From Pseudomonas wuhanensis (lineage in GTDB: Bacteria > Pseudomonadota > Gammaproteobacteria > Pseudomonadales > Pseudomonadaceae): a stretch of 64,000 nt of DNA. Made by a program: the position numbers and the translations under genes. Shown piece by piece: positions 56,735 to 64,000 of the stretch (position 1 is the first letter of the stretch; each line of letters opens with the position of its first letter). Where the stretch lies: the NCBI RefSeq assembly GCF_030687395.1, contig NZ_CP117430.1, positions 4,340,001 through 4,404,000 of the forward strand. Reading direction: 5' to 3'. Under the pieces are notes generated by a model, which ran no database searches, was not told the DNA's origin, and saw nothing but the letters and a program-made list of their open reading frames with translations.

Positions 56735-57792
56735 CGGCACCGAGTCGCCCGATAGCCCGAGGCCTTGCAGGCCCTGGGCTATTGGCCCACGTGCTGGTCT
56801 CCAAGTTTGTTGACCATTTGCCCCTGTATCGACAATCCGAGATCTACGCCCGTGAGGGCGTGGATCTGGAGCGCTCAACGCTGGCCGACTGGGTCGGCCA
56901 GAGCAGTCAATTGCTCAGGCCGCTGATCAACGCCCTTGAGCGTCATGTCATGAGCGGCCATAAAGTTCATGCCGACGACACACCGATTGGTGTACTTGCA
57001 CCGGGCAACGGCAAAACCAAAACGGCTCGCCTATGGACATACGTTCGCGACGACCGGCCTGCCGGTTACACGACGCCGGCGGCTGTGTGGTTTGCCTACT
57101 CGCCGGATCGCAAGGGGCAACATCCGCGTGCTCATCTCAAGAGCTTCAGCGGGATTTTGTAGGCTGACGGCTACGCCGGTTTTGCTCAGCTGTATGCGAC
57201 AGGCACCATTCAAGAAGCCGCCTGCTGGGCTCACGCCCGCCGCAAGTTTTACGATGCCTACAAAGACCAGGCTTCACCACTTGCTGGCGAGGCGCTGCAG
57301 CGGATTGCGGCCCTGTATGCCATCGAAAGCGAGATCCGGGGACAGCCGCCCGATCAGAGAAAAACGGTTCGGCAAAGTCGGGCAAGTCCACTGCTGGAGC
57401 ACCTGCACGCGTGGCTTAACCAGACGCTGGCTCAACTGTCGAAAAAATCGACATTGGGCGGTGCAATCCTCTATGCCCTCAACCGGTGGCAGGCTTTAAC
57501 GCGCTACTGCGATGACGGCCGAATCGAAATCGACAACAACGCCGCCGAGCGTGCCCTTCGGGCTGTGGCCTTGGGCCGCAAGAATTACCTGTTCGTGGGC
57601 TCTGACCACGGCGGCGAGAGGGCTGCTGCGATTTATAGCCTGGTGGGTACTGCCAAGCTAAACGGGTTAAACCCACAGGCGTATCTGACCTACGTGCTTG
57701 AGCACATTGCCGAGCACCCGATCAATCGGGTGAGCGAGTTACTGCCCTGGAATATTTCCTTGAACCACACTGAACACTGCGAGGCCGCCTGA
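56735..57792 (+). pseudogene. IS66 TnpC transposase, 5'-truncated with nonsense codon
   Basis: The frame runs GLAGPGLLAHVLVSKFVDHL, HADDTPIGVLAPG, then an in-frame TAG at 57160-57162 just before ADGYAGFAQLY. It resumes with IDNNAAERALRAVALGRKNY to 57792. Both the truncation and the stop make it inactive. Confidence 0.85.
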
Positions 57793-57795
57793 TCC

Positions 57796-58373
57796 ATGGT
57801 TAAAACTGTCCGCTTACCCAAACCCGTCCCCGACCTGTTGCTGCTGCACATTGAGCTGAAGTGGATCACTCCGACGATCTGGCGTCGGTTCGCGGTGCCT
57901 GAAAACATTACCTTGGGCAAACTGCACCATGTCATCCAGGTTGTGATGGGCTGGAGTGATAGCCATCTGCATGAGTTTGAAATTGCCGGTGAGAATTACG
58001 GCATGCCCGACCCTGATGGTTGGGGGCCGACTGTAAACCCGGAAGCCCGTAAACGCTGATCAAGGCGATGAGCGGAAAGCAGACATTTAATTATCTTTAC
58101 GACTTTGGTGACAGTTGGCATCACCGTATCAAGGTCGAAAAAACGCTACCCGCCATTGCCTGTCCTCAGGTGCCGTACTGCATCGAGGGCGCCAATGCTT
58201 GCCCACCAGAAGACGTGGGTGGCGGGCCTGGTTACGAGGAGTTCCTGGAGGCGATGGCCAACCCCGATCATCCAGAGCATGACGCGATGGTTAAATGGCA
58301 TGGCGATGTTTTTGATCCCGCGGTATTTGAGTGCGAGCGCGTAAATCAGTGGTTTAAACGGATTAAGGCTTGA
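57796..58373 (+). pseudogene. pRiA4b ORF-3-like protein, frameshifted
   Basis: The first frame (57796-58059) holds LHIELKWITPTIWRRFAVPE, then LHEFEIAGENYGMPDPDGWG. The second (58068-58373) holds LYDFGDSWHHRIKVEKTLPA, then PEDVGGGPGYEEFLEAMANP. One missing A near 58053 separates them. This family is often found next to IS66-type genes; its role is unknown. Confidence 0.85.
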
Positions 58374-58403
58374 GTTGCAAGGCGGTGTAGTTCGGACGCT
58401 TAC

Positions 58404-58912
58404 CCTGTAATCGTAATGAAGCGGCCATGAAGAACTCGCCGACCGACAAGCTTCGGTTGCTCGGAACGATCGATGAGAGCGGCCTCGATCCTCGGCAGCC
58501 CGATGCTCAGTGGCAAATCGGGCCAGGGCAACATGGCCTGCCGTTGACCGCTGACCGTGGCTACGAACCGATAACCTCGACCCGCCACGGTTTCCACATA
58601 GGGGCAATCAACTGAAGCGCCCAACGCGCGTCGCAAGGCTGCGATTTGCGTTCGTAAACTGGATTCTTCCATGACCCGAGCGGGCCAGGCACAGGCAGTC
58701 AGTTCATCCTTTTCAATCAATTCGAAAGGACGGCGTGCCAGAGCGACCAGCAAATGCAGCGCTCGATGGTTGAGACTGACCGACCGTCCACCCTTCAGCA
58801 ACAACAGGCGGTTGGGACAGAGCTCGAATTCGCCAAAAAATAGCGAATGTGCCGCAGCGCCAGCTTTTAAGGCGGTGACTTCAAGGCTGCAATCATGGGA
58901 GGAAACGTTCAT
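58404..58912 (-). pseudogene. Winged-helix (OmpR/CadC-type) regulator truncated by IS66
   Basis: Residues ~27-120 form a Trans_reg_C winged helix (LNHRALHLLVALARRPFELI, then ESSLRTQIAALRRALG and YVETVAGRGYRFVA). After a linker the protein ends GRRVLHGRFITITG exactly where the IS66 begins. The stop codon comes from the IS end. In related regulators this point directly precedes a P-loop ATPase domain, so the sensing half is probably lost. The remaining DNA-binding domain could still be made. Confidence 0.75.
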
Positions 58913-58993
58913 TGCGCACGTCCTGTGGCCGCCCTACCTGCCTGCTGGTTTGCGCCAACGGCAGGTCAAGTAGCAGCAGCGGCCATCAATGGA

Positions 58994-60466
58994 TTAAAAC
59001 GGATACAGCGGTGCCTCGCTTTTAATCGTTACCCACTGCCAATGGGTAAACGCCTCCCAATTGGCCGCGCCGCCAATACTTGAACCGTTGCCAGACGCTC
59101 CGACCCCGCCAAAAGGGTTGATGACCTCATCGTTCACGGTTTGATCGTTAATGTGAATCATCCCGGTGTGTAAGCGCTCAGCGAGTTGCAACGCACGCCC
59201 CACATCTTTTGAGATGATGCCGGCTGATAAGCCATACTCGGTGAAGTTGCACAGTTCGACGGCTTCCTCGTCACTGTCGAACGGTGTAACAACAGCCACT
59301 GGACCAAATATTTCATGGTTGAATGACGGATTGTCCGATGTGACTTCGCTCAGCACGGTGGGCTCGAAAAACAGATCTTCGTGACTGCCTCCGATGTCCA
59401 GCCTCGCGCCTGCCGCACAGGCGTCAGCTACTATTTTGGCCACGTGATCGCGCTGCGCCACATTGATCAATGGGCCGAGATGAACATTGGCAAGCGCAGG
59501 ATCGCCCATCGTCATGCCTCGCACTTTTTCCACCAGCTTCTCGATAAAAAGTGAATAGACGGTGCGCTGCACCAGAACCCTGCCAGACGCCATGCAAATT
59601 TGTCCTTGGTGCAGGAAAGCGCCCCAAGCCGCATTGGACACGGCGATGTCCAGGTCGGCGTCTTCCAGCACGATCAGCGAGTTTTTGCCGCCCAGCTCCA
59701 ACGAGACCTTTTTCAAGTGCCGTCCGGCCAGCTCACCGACCTTACGGCCTGCAACCGTCGACCCTGTGAACTGAATCATTGCCACATTGGGGTCCGAGAC
59801 CAGGGCCTCACCAGCTGCCGCATGCCCCGGCAGTACGTGCAGTAACCCGGCGGGAAGCCCAGCCAACTCAAAGAGCCTGGCGATGACAAAACCGCCGCTG
59901 ACAGCCGTGCGGGGATCGGGTTTGAGTACCACGGCGTTGCCCAACGCCAGCGCTGGGGCCACAGCGCGCATGGCGAGACAGAGCGGGAAATTGAATGGTG
60001 AAATGACCCCTATGACGCCCAGGGGGCGACGACGCGCAAGGCTCAACTTGCCCGGCACCGAGGGGAGTATTTCGCCAACCGCTCGCGAAGGGAGTGAAGA
60101 ACACTCTTGCAGCAGACGGATATTCACCGACGCCTCGAACGCGGCCTTGCCCTGGGTCGAGCCGCTTTCTCGAACCAACCAATCGGTAATTTCGTCACGA
60201 TAATGCTCCGCCAGCGACGCGGCACGGCGGATCACGGCTGCTCGCACTTCGTGGTGCTGCGCTGCCCACTCTACTTGAGCCTGTCGAGCGACCGCAGCAG
60301 ACTCGGTCACCCGTACCGGATCCGCCATTGCTATGCGACCGAGGGAACCGCCGGTAGCGGGCTCGAAAATGTCGGCTTGCTCTTTCCCCTTCTCCCATTG
60401 ACCTGTAAACACATTGTCAGTCCACACTGCAGGGTCAAGAAGTGTGGGGGGGAGTCGATCGTTCAT
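58994..60466 (-). CDS. Aldehyde dehydrogenase (benzaldehyde/vanillin dehydrogenase-like)
   Basis: The protein has 490 residues from the ATG at 60466 (MNDRLPPTLLDPAVWTDNVF); a longer frame would begin at a TTG. ALDH-superfamily residues are present: NF of SPFNFPL near 159, Lys182 in VVLKPDPRTA, Glu257 in LELGGKNS and the catalytic Cys291 in HQGQICMASGR, with the C-terminal PFGGVGASGNGSSIGG. It would oxidise an aldehyde to an acid with NAD(P)+. Sequence style is that of aromatic aldehyde dehydrogenases, but the substrate is inference. The gene is divergent from an AraC-type regulator, its likely controller. Confidence 0.85.
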   Translation of the reverse strand: MNDRLPPTLLDPAVWTDNVFTGQWEKGKEQADIFEPATGGSLGRIAMADPVRVTESAAVARQAQVEWAAQHHEVRAAVIRRAASLAEHYRDEITDWLVRESGSTQGKAAFEASVNIRLLQECSSLPSRAVGEILPSVPGKLSLARRRPLGVIGVISPFNFPLCLAMRAVAPALALGNAVVLKPDPRTAVSGGFVIARLFELAGLPAGLLHVLPGHAAAGEALVSDPNVAMIQFTGSTVAGRKVGELAGRHLKKVSLELGGKNSLIVLEDADLDIAVSNAAWGAFLHQGQICMASGRVLVQRTVYSLFIEKLVEKVRGMTMGDPALANVHLGPLINVAQRDHVAKIVADACAAGARLDIGGSHEDLFFEPTVLSEVTSDNPSFNHEIFGPVAVVTPFDSDEEAVELCNFTEYGLSAGIISKDVGRALQLAERLHTGMIHINDQTVNDEVINPFGGVGASGNGSSIGGAANWEAFTHWQWVTIKSEAPLYPF

Positions 60467-60714
60467 ATGAATTCCCAGAAAGTGTGCGCTCTCACGCGGC
60501 AAGCGTTCGCGGTAAGGCTTCGATCACATCGGGCCTACCTCGCGGATGAAATCCATCTTCGGTCTGGCGCTCACTTTGGCGCTTGTCGGAGGGTGCGAAA
60601 AATTGTCAGGCAGTGCAGATTTAAGTGTTGCAGGACAATACCGGCCTCTTGATCACCAGCAGATATGACATAGTGTCTGCCGCGACGATAAAAGTGCTGA
60701 CGTCGATACAGGGG

Positions 60715-61680
60715 ATGAATCATGACAACTTCAAGTCTTGCCCCGCTCGGCGCGATCGTGCAGAGACTTTCCTCTTGAGCACGACCAAAGACGTCTTTTT
60801 CGAGAGTGTCAGGCGCGCCTATCCAACTGTGTCTGTCGAATTGCCAGACTCAAACGCTTGTGACAGTCGAATCCGAGCGCGAATGGCTGACCGTTTCCCT
60901 ATCGCCCACGTGCGTACTGGAAACATCATCGTTGAGGCGTTGGCTCGAACGGCGGCCGATCAGGGTATGGGGAAGTTCTATAAACTCGTCTGGCAACTTG
61001 GTGGCAGTGCTTGGTTCGAGAACGCTGCCGGGCGCACTGAAATATGCGCGGGACAGGCGATGATCGTCCCATTCTCAAGTTCCTATCGCCTGCAGAGCGG
61101 GACGAATTACAACGCCCTTACAGTAGTTTTTGGGATTGACCAAATGCCGCGCTGGAAAGGTCTTGCTGCCGAGCTTAGCGGGCGGCCACTGATGCTCAAT
61201 GATGCGTTCAACGCCGCCGCCGCGGGTCTTGGCTCGTTGTTTCACGCCAAAGGCGATGCTCGCTCGGCTTCACGAGTGGTCGAGCATGCGGTCAATTTGG
61301 TGTTTCACACGTTGCTGGACAGCCTTGATGGTACGCCGCTGGCGCCGACGCATGGAAGCGCACGTCTTGCCCGCGCGCGCGTATTGGTAGAGCAGCATCT
61401 CGATGATGGTGGTTACTCCATCTCGCAGTTTGCCGAGGCGCTAGGACTTTCACGCCGCTCGCTTTATCAGATGTTCCGCGATCACGACATGACCCCTGCG
61501 GGCTTTATCAAGCAAATCCGGCTAGAACATGCCCGACACGATGTGCTCCTTGTCGGCGTTGACGCCCCCAGCTTGACTGAAGTCGCACTGAGGAACGGCT
61601 TCAGCGATAGCGCCAGTTTCAGCAGGGCCTTCCGGAATGCCTTTGGGGTGGCGCCTAGTGTGTTGCGTGCTGCGCACTGA
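60715..61680 (+). CDS. AraC/XylS-family transcriptional regulator
   Basis: The protein has 321 residues from the ATG at 60715; an in-frame ATG at 60625 is possible. The N-terminal cupin-like sensor (FYKLVWQLGGSAWFENAAGR, then AGQAMIVPFSSSYRLQSG) is of the FeaR/XylS kind. The C-terminal double helix-turn-helix (SISQFAEALGLSRRSLYQMF, then LTEVALRNGFSDSASFSRAF) is complete. It is divergent from the aldehyde dehydrogenase gene and probably activates it in response to an aromatic inducer. Confidence 0.85.
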   Translation: MNHDNFKSCPARRDRAETFLLSTTKDVFFESVRRAYPTVSVELPDSNACDSRIRARMADRFPIAHVRTGNIIVEALARTAADQGMGKFYKLVWQLGGSAWFENAAGRTEICAGQAMIVPFSSSYRLQSGTNYNALTVVFGIDQMPRWKGLAAELSGRPLMLNDAFNAAAAGLGSLFHAKGDARSASRVVEHAVNLVFHTLLDSLDGTPLAPTHGSARLARARVLVEQHLDDGGYSISQFAEALGLSRRSLYQMFRDHDMTPAGFIKQIRLEHARHDVLLVGVDAPSLTEVALRNGFSDSASFSRAFRNAFGVAPSVLRAAH

Positions 61681-61775
61681 TTTTAAGAAAAAGGGGAGCG
61701 TGGCCCGGGCAGCAAAAACCGGATACATCTGGTCCGGGCAGCAGGCAAGACACATTGACACCTTATCGCTGACAG

Positions 61776-62159
61776 TTACGAAGGTTTTTTGAGACCTTCG
61801 GAAATGGTGGTCTCACCGCTGGACTGTATTTCTTGCGCCCATTTTCTTAACGCTATCATCGCCGGCGCGAGTGCGTGGCCGAAATCAGTGAGTGAATACT
61901 CCACTTTAGGAGGGACCTGAGGATAAACGGTCCGTCGCACGAGCCCATCTTTCTCAAGTTGCTTGAGCTGCTGGATCAGCATTTTCTGCGTCACTCCGTA
62001 TATAGCTCGCTCCAGTTGAGAAAAACGAAGATGTTCTGTGGCAAAGAGCTCGGAAAGAATGACGAGTTTCCATTTTCCCTCTAATCGTCGGAGTGCATCA
62101 ATCGTAGCCTCGGTACAAATGGTGCGTTTGCCTGGATCGTTACACTGCCCGTCATTCAT
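61776..62159 (-). CDS. HxlR-family transcriptional regulator
   Basis: This 127-residue protein has the full HxlR winged helix: CTEATIDALRRLEGKWKLVI, LRFSQLERAIYGVTQKMLIQ, LEKDGLVRRTVYPQVPPKVE and YSLTDFGHALAPAMIALRKW. A single Cys near residue 15 could be a redox or electrophile sensor, as in several family members. It is divergent from the oxidoreductase gene at 62287 with a ~125-base shared region, so it likely regulates that gene and itself. Confidence 0.9.
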   Translation of the reverse strand: MNDGQCNDPGKRTICTEATIDALRRLEGKWKLVILSELFATEHLRFSQLERAIYGVTQKMLIQQLKQLEKDGLVRRTVYPQVPPKVEYSLTDFGHALAPAMIALRKWAQEIQSSGETTISEGLKKPS

Positions 62160-62286
62160 CGTGATTTACCTATTAGAGTGCTACTGACTTTTTAGTGCGT
62201 ACTTGTGAATAGGTCGGGTGCCAATCATATTAAACGCTACGAGCTGCTTGACGGTAGCGTTTAGATTTTTCTCACGGGAAGTAACC

Positions 62287-63048
62287 ATGAAAATCGGCAT
62301 CATCGGCGCAGGCCAAATCGGATCGACCTTGGCACGCAAATTCAGCCAAGTGGGGCATACGGTAAAGCTAGCGAACTCTCGGAGCCCCTCCTCACTCAAA
62401 GAAGTCGCCTCCGAAGTCGGTGCGACTGCCGTGACCGCCGCCGATGCGGTAAAGGACGTGGACGTCGTGATTGTCGCGATTCCTACGAAAGCAATTGTCT
62501 GTCTCGAAAGCTTGTTCGATGGCGTTCCCAAAAACGTAGTAATCATCGATACATGCAACTACTATCCATTCAGGGATGGGAAAATTGATCTCCTTGAACA
62601 AGGTACCCTCGAAAGCCTTTGGGTTTGTGAGCAACTTGGACGGCCCGTAGTGAAAGCGTTTAACACGATAAGCTTTCAGAGTCTTACGACCGAAGGGCTA
62701 CCTCCGGGCACTGACGGACGGATCGCTCTGCCGGTCGGTGGCGACGACGAGCAAGCCAAGGCGCTCGTTTTTGGGCTTGTCGACGCTGCAGGATTTGATG
62801 TTGTTGATGCGGGCGGTCTGTGCGACTCCTGGCGCCAGCAACCTGGAACAGCAGTTTATTGCACAGACTACGATGCAAACGGCGTCCGCGATGCGCTCTC
62901 CCGTGCCGACAGAAACCATTCGGTAGAAAGGCGGGACCTGGCTTCGGCAAAATTCTTTGAACTACCCGCAGATACTGACGTTAATGAAATTGTTCCTCTT
63001 ATTCGTGCGATAACCCGTTCAATTTTCGATCCGCAACACAACAAATAA
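62287..63048 (+). CDS. NADPH-dependent F420-reductase-like oxidoreductase
   Basis: The protein has 253 residues from the ATG at 62287 (MKIGIIGAGQIGSTLARKFS), with GGGAAG about seven bases upstream. The GxGxxG Rossmann motif starts at residue 7, followed by VDVVIVAIPTKAI and VVKAFNTISFQSL, typical of the F420_oxidored fold. Pseudomonads lack F420, so an NAD(P)H-dependent reductase of an unknown small molecule is more likely. Pairing with an HxlR regulator suggests induction by reactive carbonyl or quinone stress (inference). Confidence 0.85.
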   Translation: MKIGIIGAGQIGSTLARKFSQVGHTVKLANSRSPSSLKEVASEVGATAVTAADAVKDVDVVIVAIPTKAIVCLESLFDGVPKNVVIIDTCNYYPFRDGKIDLLEQGTLESLWVCEQLGRPVVKAFNTISFQSLTTEGLPPGTDGRIALPVGGDDEQAKALVFGLVDAAGFDVVDAGGLCDSWRQQPGTAVYCTDYDANGVRDALSRADRNHSVERRDLASAKFFELPADTDVNEIVPLIRAITRSIFDPQHNK

Positions 63049-63243
63049 GACGCCAGCCTCCTTTGGACGCAGACAAATGGGGGCCGCACTTTACCGGATG
63101 CTGCTCCGTTCACGGACATGGACAGCGTTGCCGTCAATGCTCAACCATGCATTGACTGCCTCGATGCTGTCATCGGACCGCATTCCAGCCCAACGGTTGA
63201 GAATAAGCAGGTTGGTTATAAAGTCGTATTGAGTTTTTAGCAC

Positions 63244-63448
63244 CTGAATTCATAGAATAAGTGAAACGCTTGAAACGAGAGGCAGAGAGCCCGCCACTGG
63301 TAGAATCCAGGCTCTCACACCAAAGGATTCAAGCGCAGATGACCACGCCTTACCGGCAGCTGACTCAGGGCCAACGTTACCAGATTGAGGCTGGCCTGAG
63401 GGCCAAAGAGAGCCAAGCCAGCATTGCTAAACAGGTGGGCGTGCATCC
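63244..63448 (+). mobile_element. IS30-family element, 5' fragment
   Basis: It has the left end GAATTCATAGAATAAGTG and the first ~40 residues of the transposase (MTTPYRQLTQGQRYQIEAGL), nearly identical to the copy at 36288-37340. It is broken after GVHP at about 63448 by the next IS. Confidence 0.85.
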
Positions 63449-63492
63449 CCCCGGTGTCAGGATAGTTGTCGCCTCTCCGAATTTTCCTGAAA

Positions 63493-64000
63493 ATGCATAT
63501 CGGGGGCGGAAAGAGACTGTTCGTGCCGTACTATTCACCTGAACGCAAAGCTGCATTGCTCAAGATGTTGCTTCCCCCGTTGAACCTGACGATGGCCGAG
63601 GTAGCTCGGCGCGAAGGGGTCAGCGATATGTCGCTGTCCAACTGGCGCAAACAGGCCAGATCCGAAGGGAATGTAGTGTCCGAAACCAAGCCGTCACCCC
63701 AGAACTGGTCAGCCGAAACCAAGTTCGCTGTCGTCCTTGAAGCCGCTGGTTTGTCCGAGATCGACTTGGGCGAGTATTGCCGACGCAAAGGACTTTACCC
63801 CGAGCAGATCGTTGCGTGGCGGCAAGCGTTTATCAGTGGCCAGAAGTCTGAAAAATCCCAGCAAAAAGACGACCGCGAACAAGCGCGTAAAGACAAGAAA
63901 CGCATCCAGAAACTTGAGCGTGAACTGCGCCGCAAAGACAAGGCGCTGGCTGAGACCGCCGCGTTGTTGGTGCTGCGAAAAAAGCTCAACGATTACTGGG
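63493..64000 (+). CDS. IS3-family OrfA, runs off the window
   Basis: An open frame from the ATG at 63493 continues to the window end without a stop (169 residues). It has a helix-turn-helix (NLTMAEVARREGVSDMSLSN), then FAVVLEAAGLSEIDLGEYCR, YPEQIVAWRQAFISG and a long coiled coil ending LLVLRKKLNDYW. This matches OrfA of the IS3 type whose rearranged copy is at 31053. OrfB presumably lies beyond the window. Confidence 0.85.
   Translation, partial: MHIGGGKRLFVPYYSPERKAALLKMLLPPLNLTMAEVARREGVSDMSLSNWRKQARSEGNVVSETKPSPQNWSAETKFAVVLEAAGLSEIDLGEYCRRKGLYPEQIVAWRQAFISGQKSEKSQQKDDREQARKDKKRIQKLERELRRKDKALAETAALLVLRKKLNDYW

Larger units (their letters stand above)
56735..58403 (+). mobile_element. IS66-family element remnant with passenger gene
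   Basis: It contains the C-terminal two thirds of tnpC, then a pRiA4b ORF-3-like passenger, and ends in GGTGTAGTTCGGACGCTTAC at 58403, similar to the end of the IS66 at 44338. The left third, with tnpA and tnpB, is missing. Confidence 0.8.

Overview
The window looks like an effector-rich, insertion-sequence-riddled accessory region (island or plasmid) of a plant-pathogenic Pseudomonas, most likely of the P. syringae complex. The main reason is nine matches to the HrpL-dependent hrp box (GGAACC/T, 15-16 bases, CCACNNA), each lying 20-130 bases before a gene that reads like a type III effector. These proteins have Ser/Pro/Thr-rich N-termini, F-boxes, protease motifs, a myristoylation signal or repeat domains. 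I saw no tRNA, rRNA, CRISPR array, phage module or replication gene.

Layout. Positions 1-3.6 kb hold IS30, IS91 and resolvase/transposase debris around a small repeat protein (1103-1666). Positions 3.7-6.65 kb are a leftward hrp-box operon: a SABATH-type carboxyl methyltransferase with an effector-like N-terminus, then a short-chain dehydrogenase, then the remnant of a two-ORF repeat effector. Positions 6.8-8.65 kb are IS630/IS256 debris containing the tail of a lost F-box effector. Positions 8.7-24.2 kb are the core: five F-box plus alpha-solenoid repeat proteins (two disrupted), a GMC oxidoreductase, a large membrane-associated protein and a proline-rich effector. Two hrp boxes fire outward from 16956-17051.

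Positions 24.3-28.2 kb are stacked IS pieces, including an IS91 copy that carries the 3' end of a repeat effector. Positions 28.2-31 kb hold two paralogous proteins with tandem ~54-residue trihelical repeats. Positions 31-38 kb hold IS3, IS21, IS630, IS30 and IS6 remnants and a decayed OTU-like protease effector with its hrp box. Positions 38.1-39.8 kb encode another F-box protein, with nine nearly identical 105-bp repeats. Positions 39.8-44.7 kb are a transposition ATPase gene split by IS66, which is itself carrying an IS3.

Positions 45-46.6 kb are an overlapping ORF pair with six 20-residue repeats. Positions 46.7-54.7 kb hold IS4, a toxin-antitoxin pair, IS6, IS21, a second truncated OTU-like effector, IS256, IS110 and IS3. 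Positions 55-56.3 kb hold a predicted N-myristoylated HExxH metalloprotease effector behind a perfect hrp box. Positions 56.7-64 kb are an IS66 remnant followed by ordinary metabolic and regulatory genes (truncated winged-helix regulator, aldehyde dehydrogenase with a divergent AraC regulator, HxlR regulator with a divergent F420-reductase-like gene), ending in IS30/IS3.

How the genes fit together (inference): HrpL would switch on a set of secreted proteins. F-box proteins could dock on the plant SCF ubiquitin ligase. Two proteases could cut or deubiquitinate host targets. The methyltransferase/dehydrogenase pair could alter a small carboxylic acid such as a defence hormone. Repeat proteins show domain swapping, and the many IS copies explain the duplication, truncation and transport of effector pieces.
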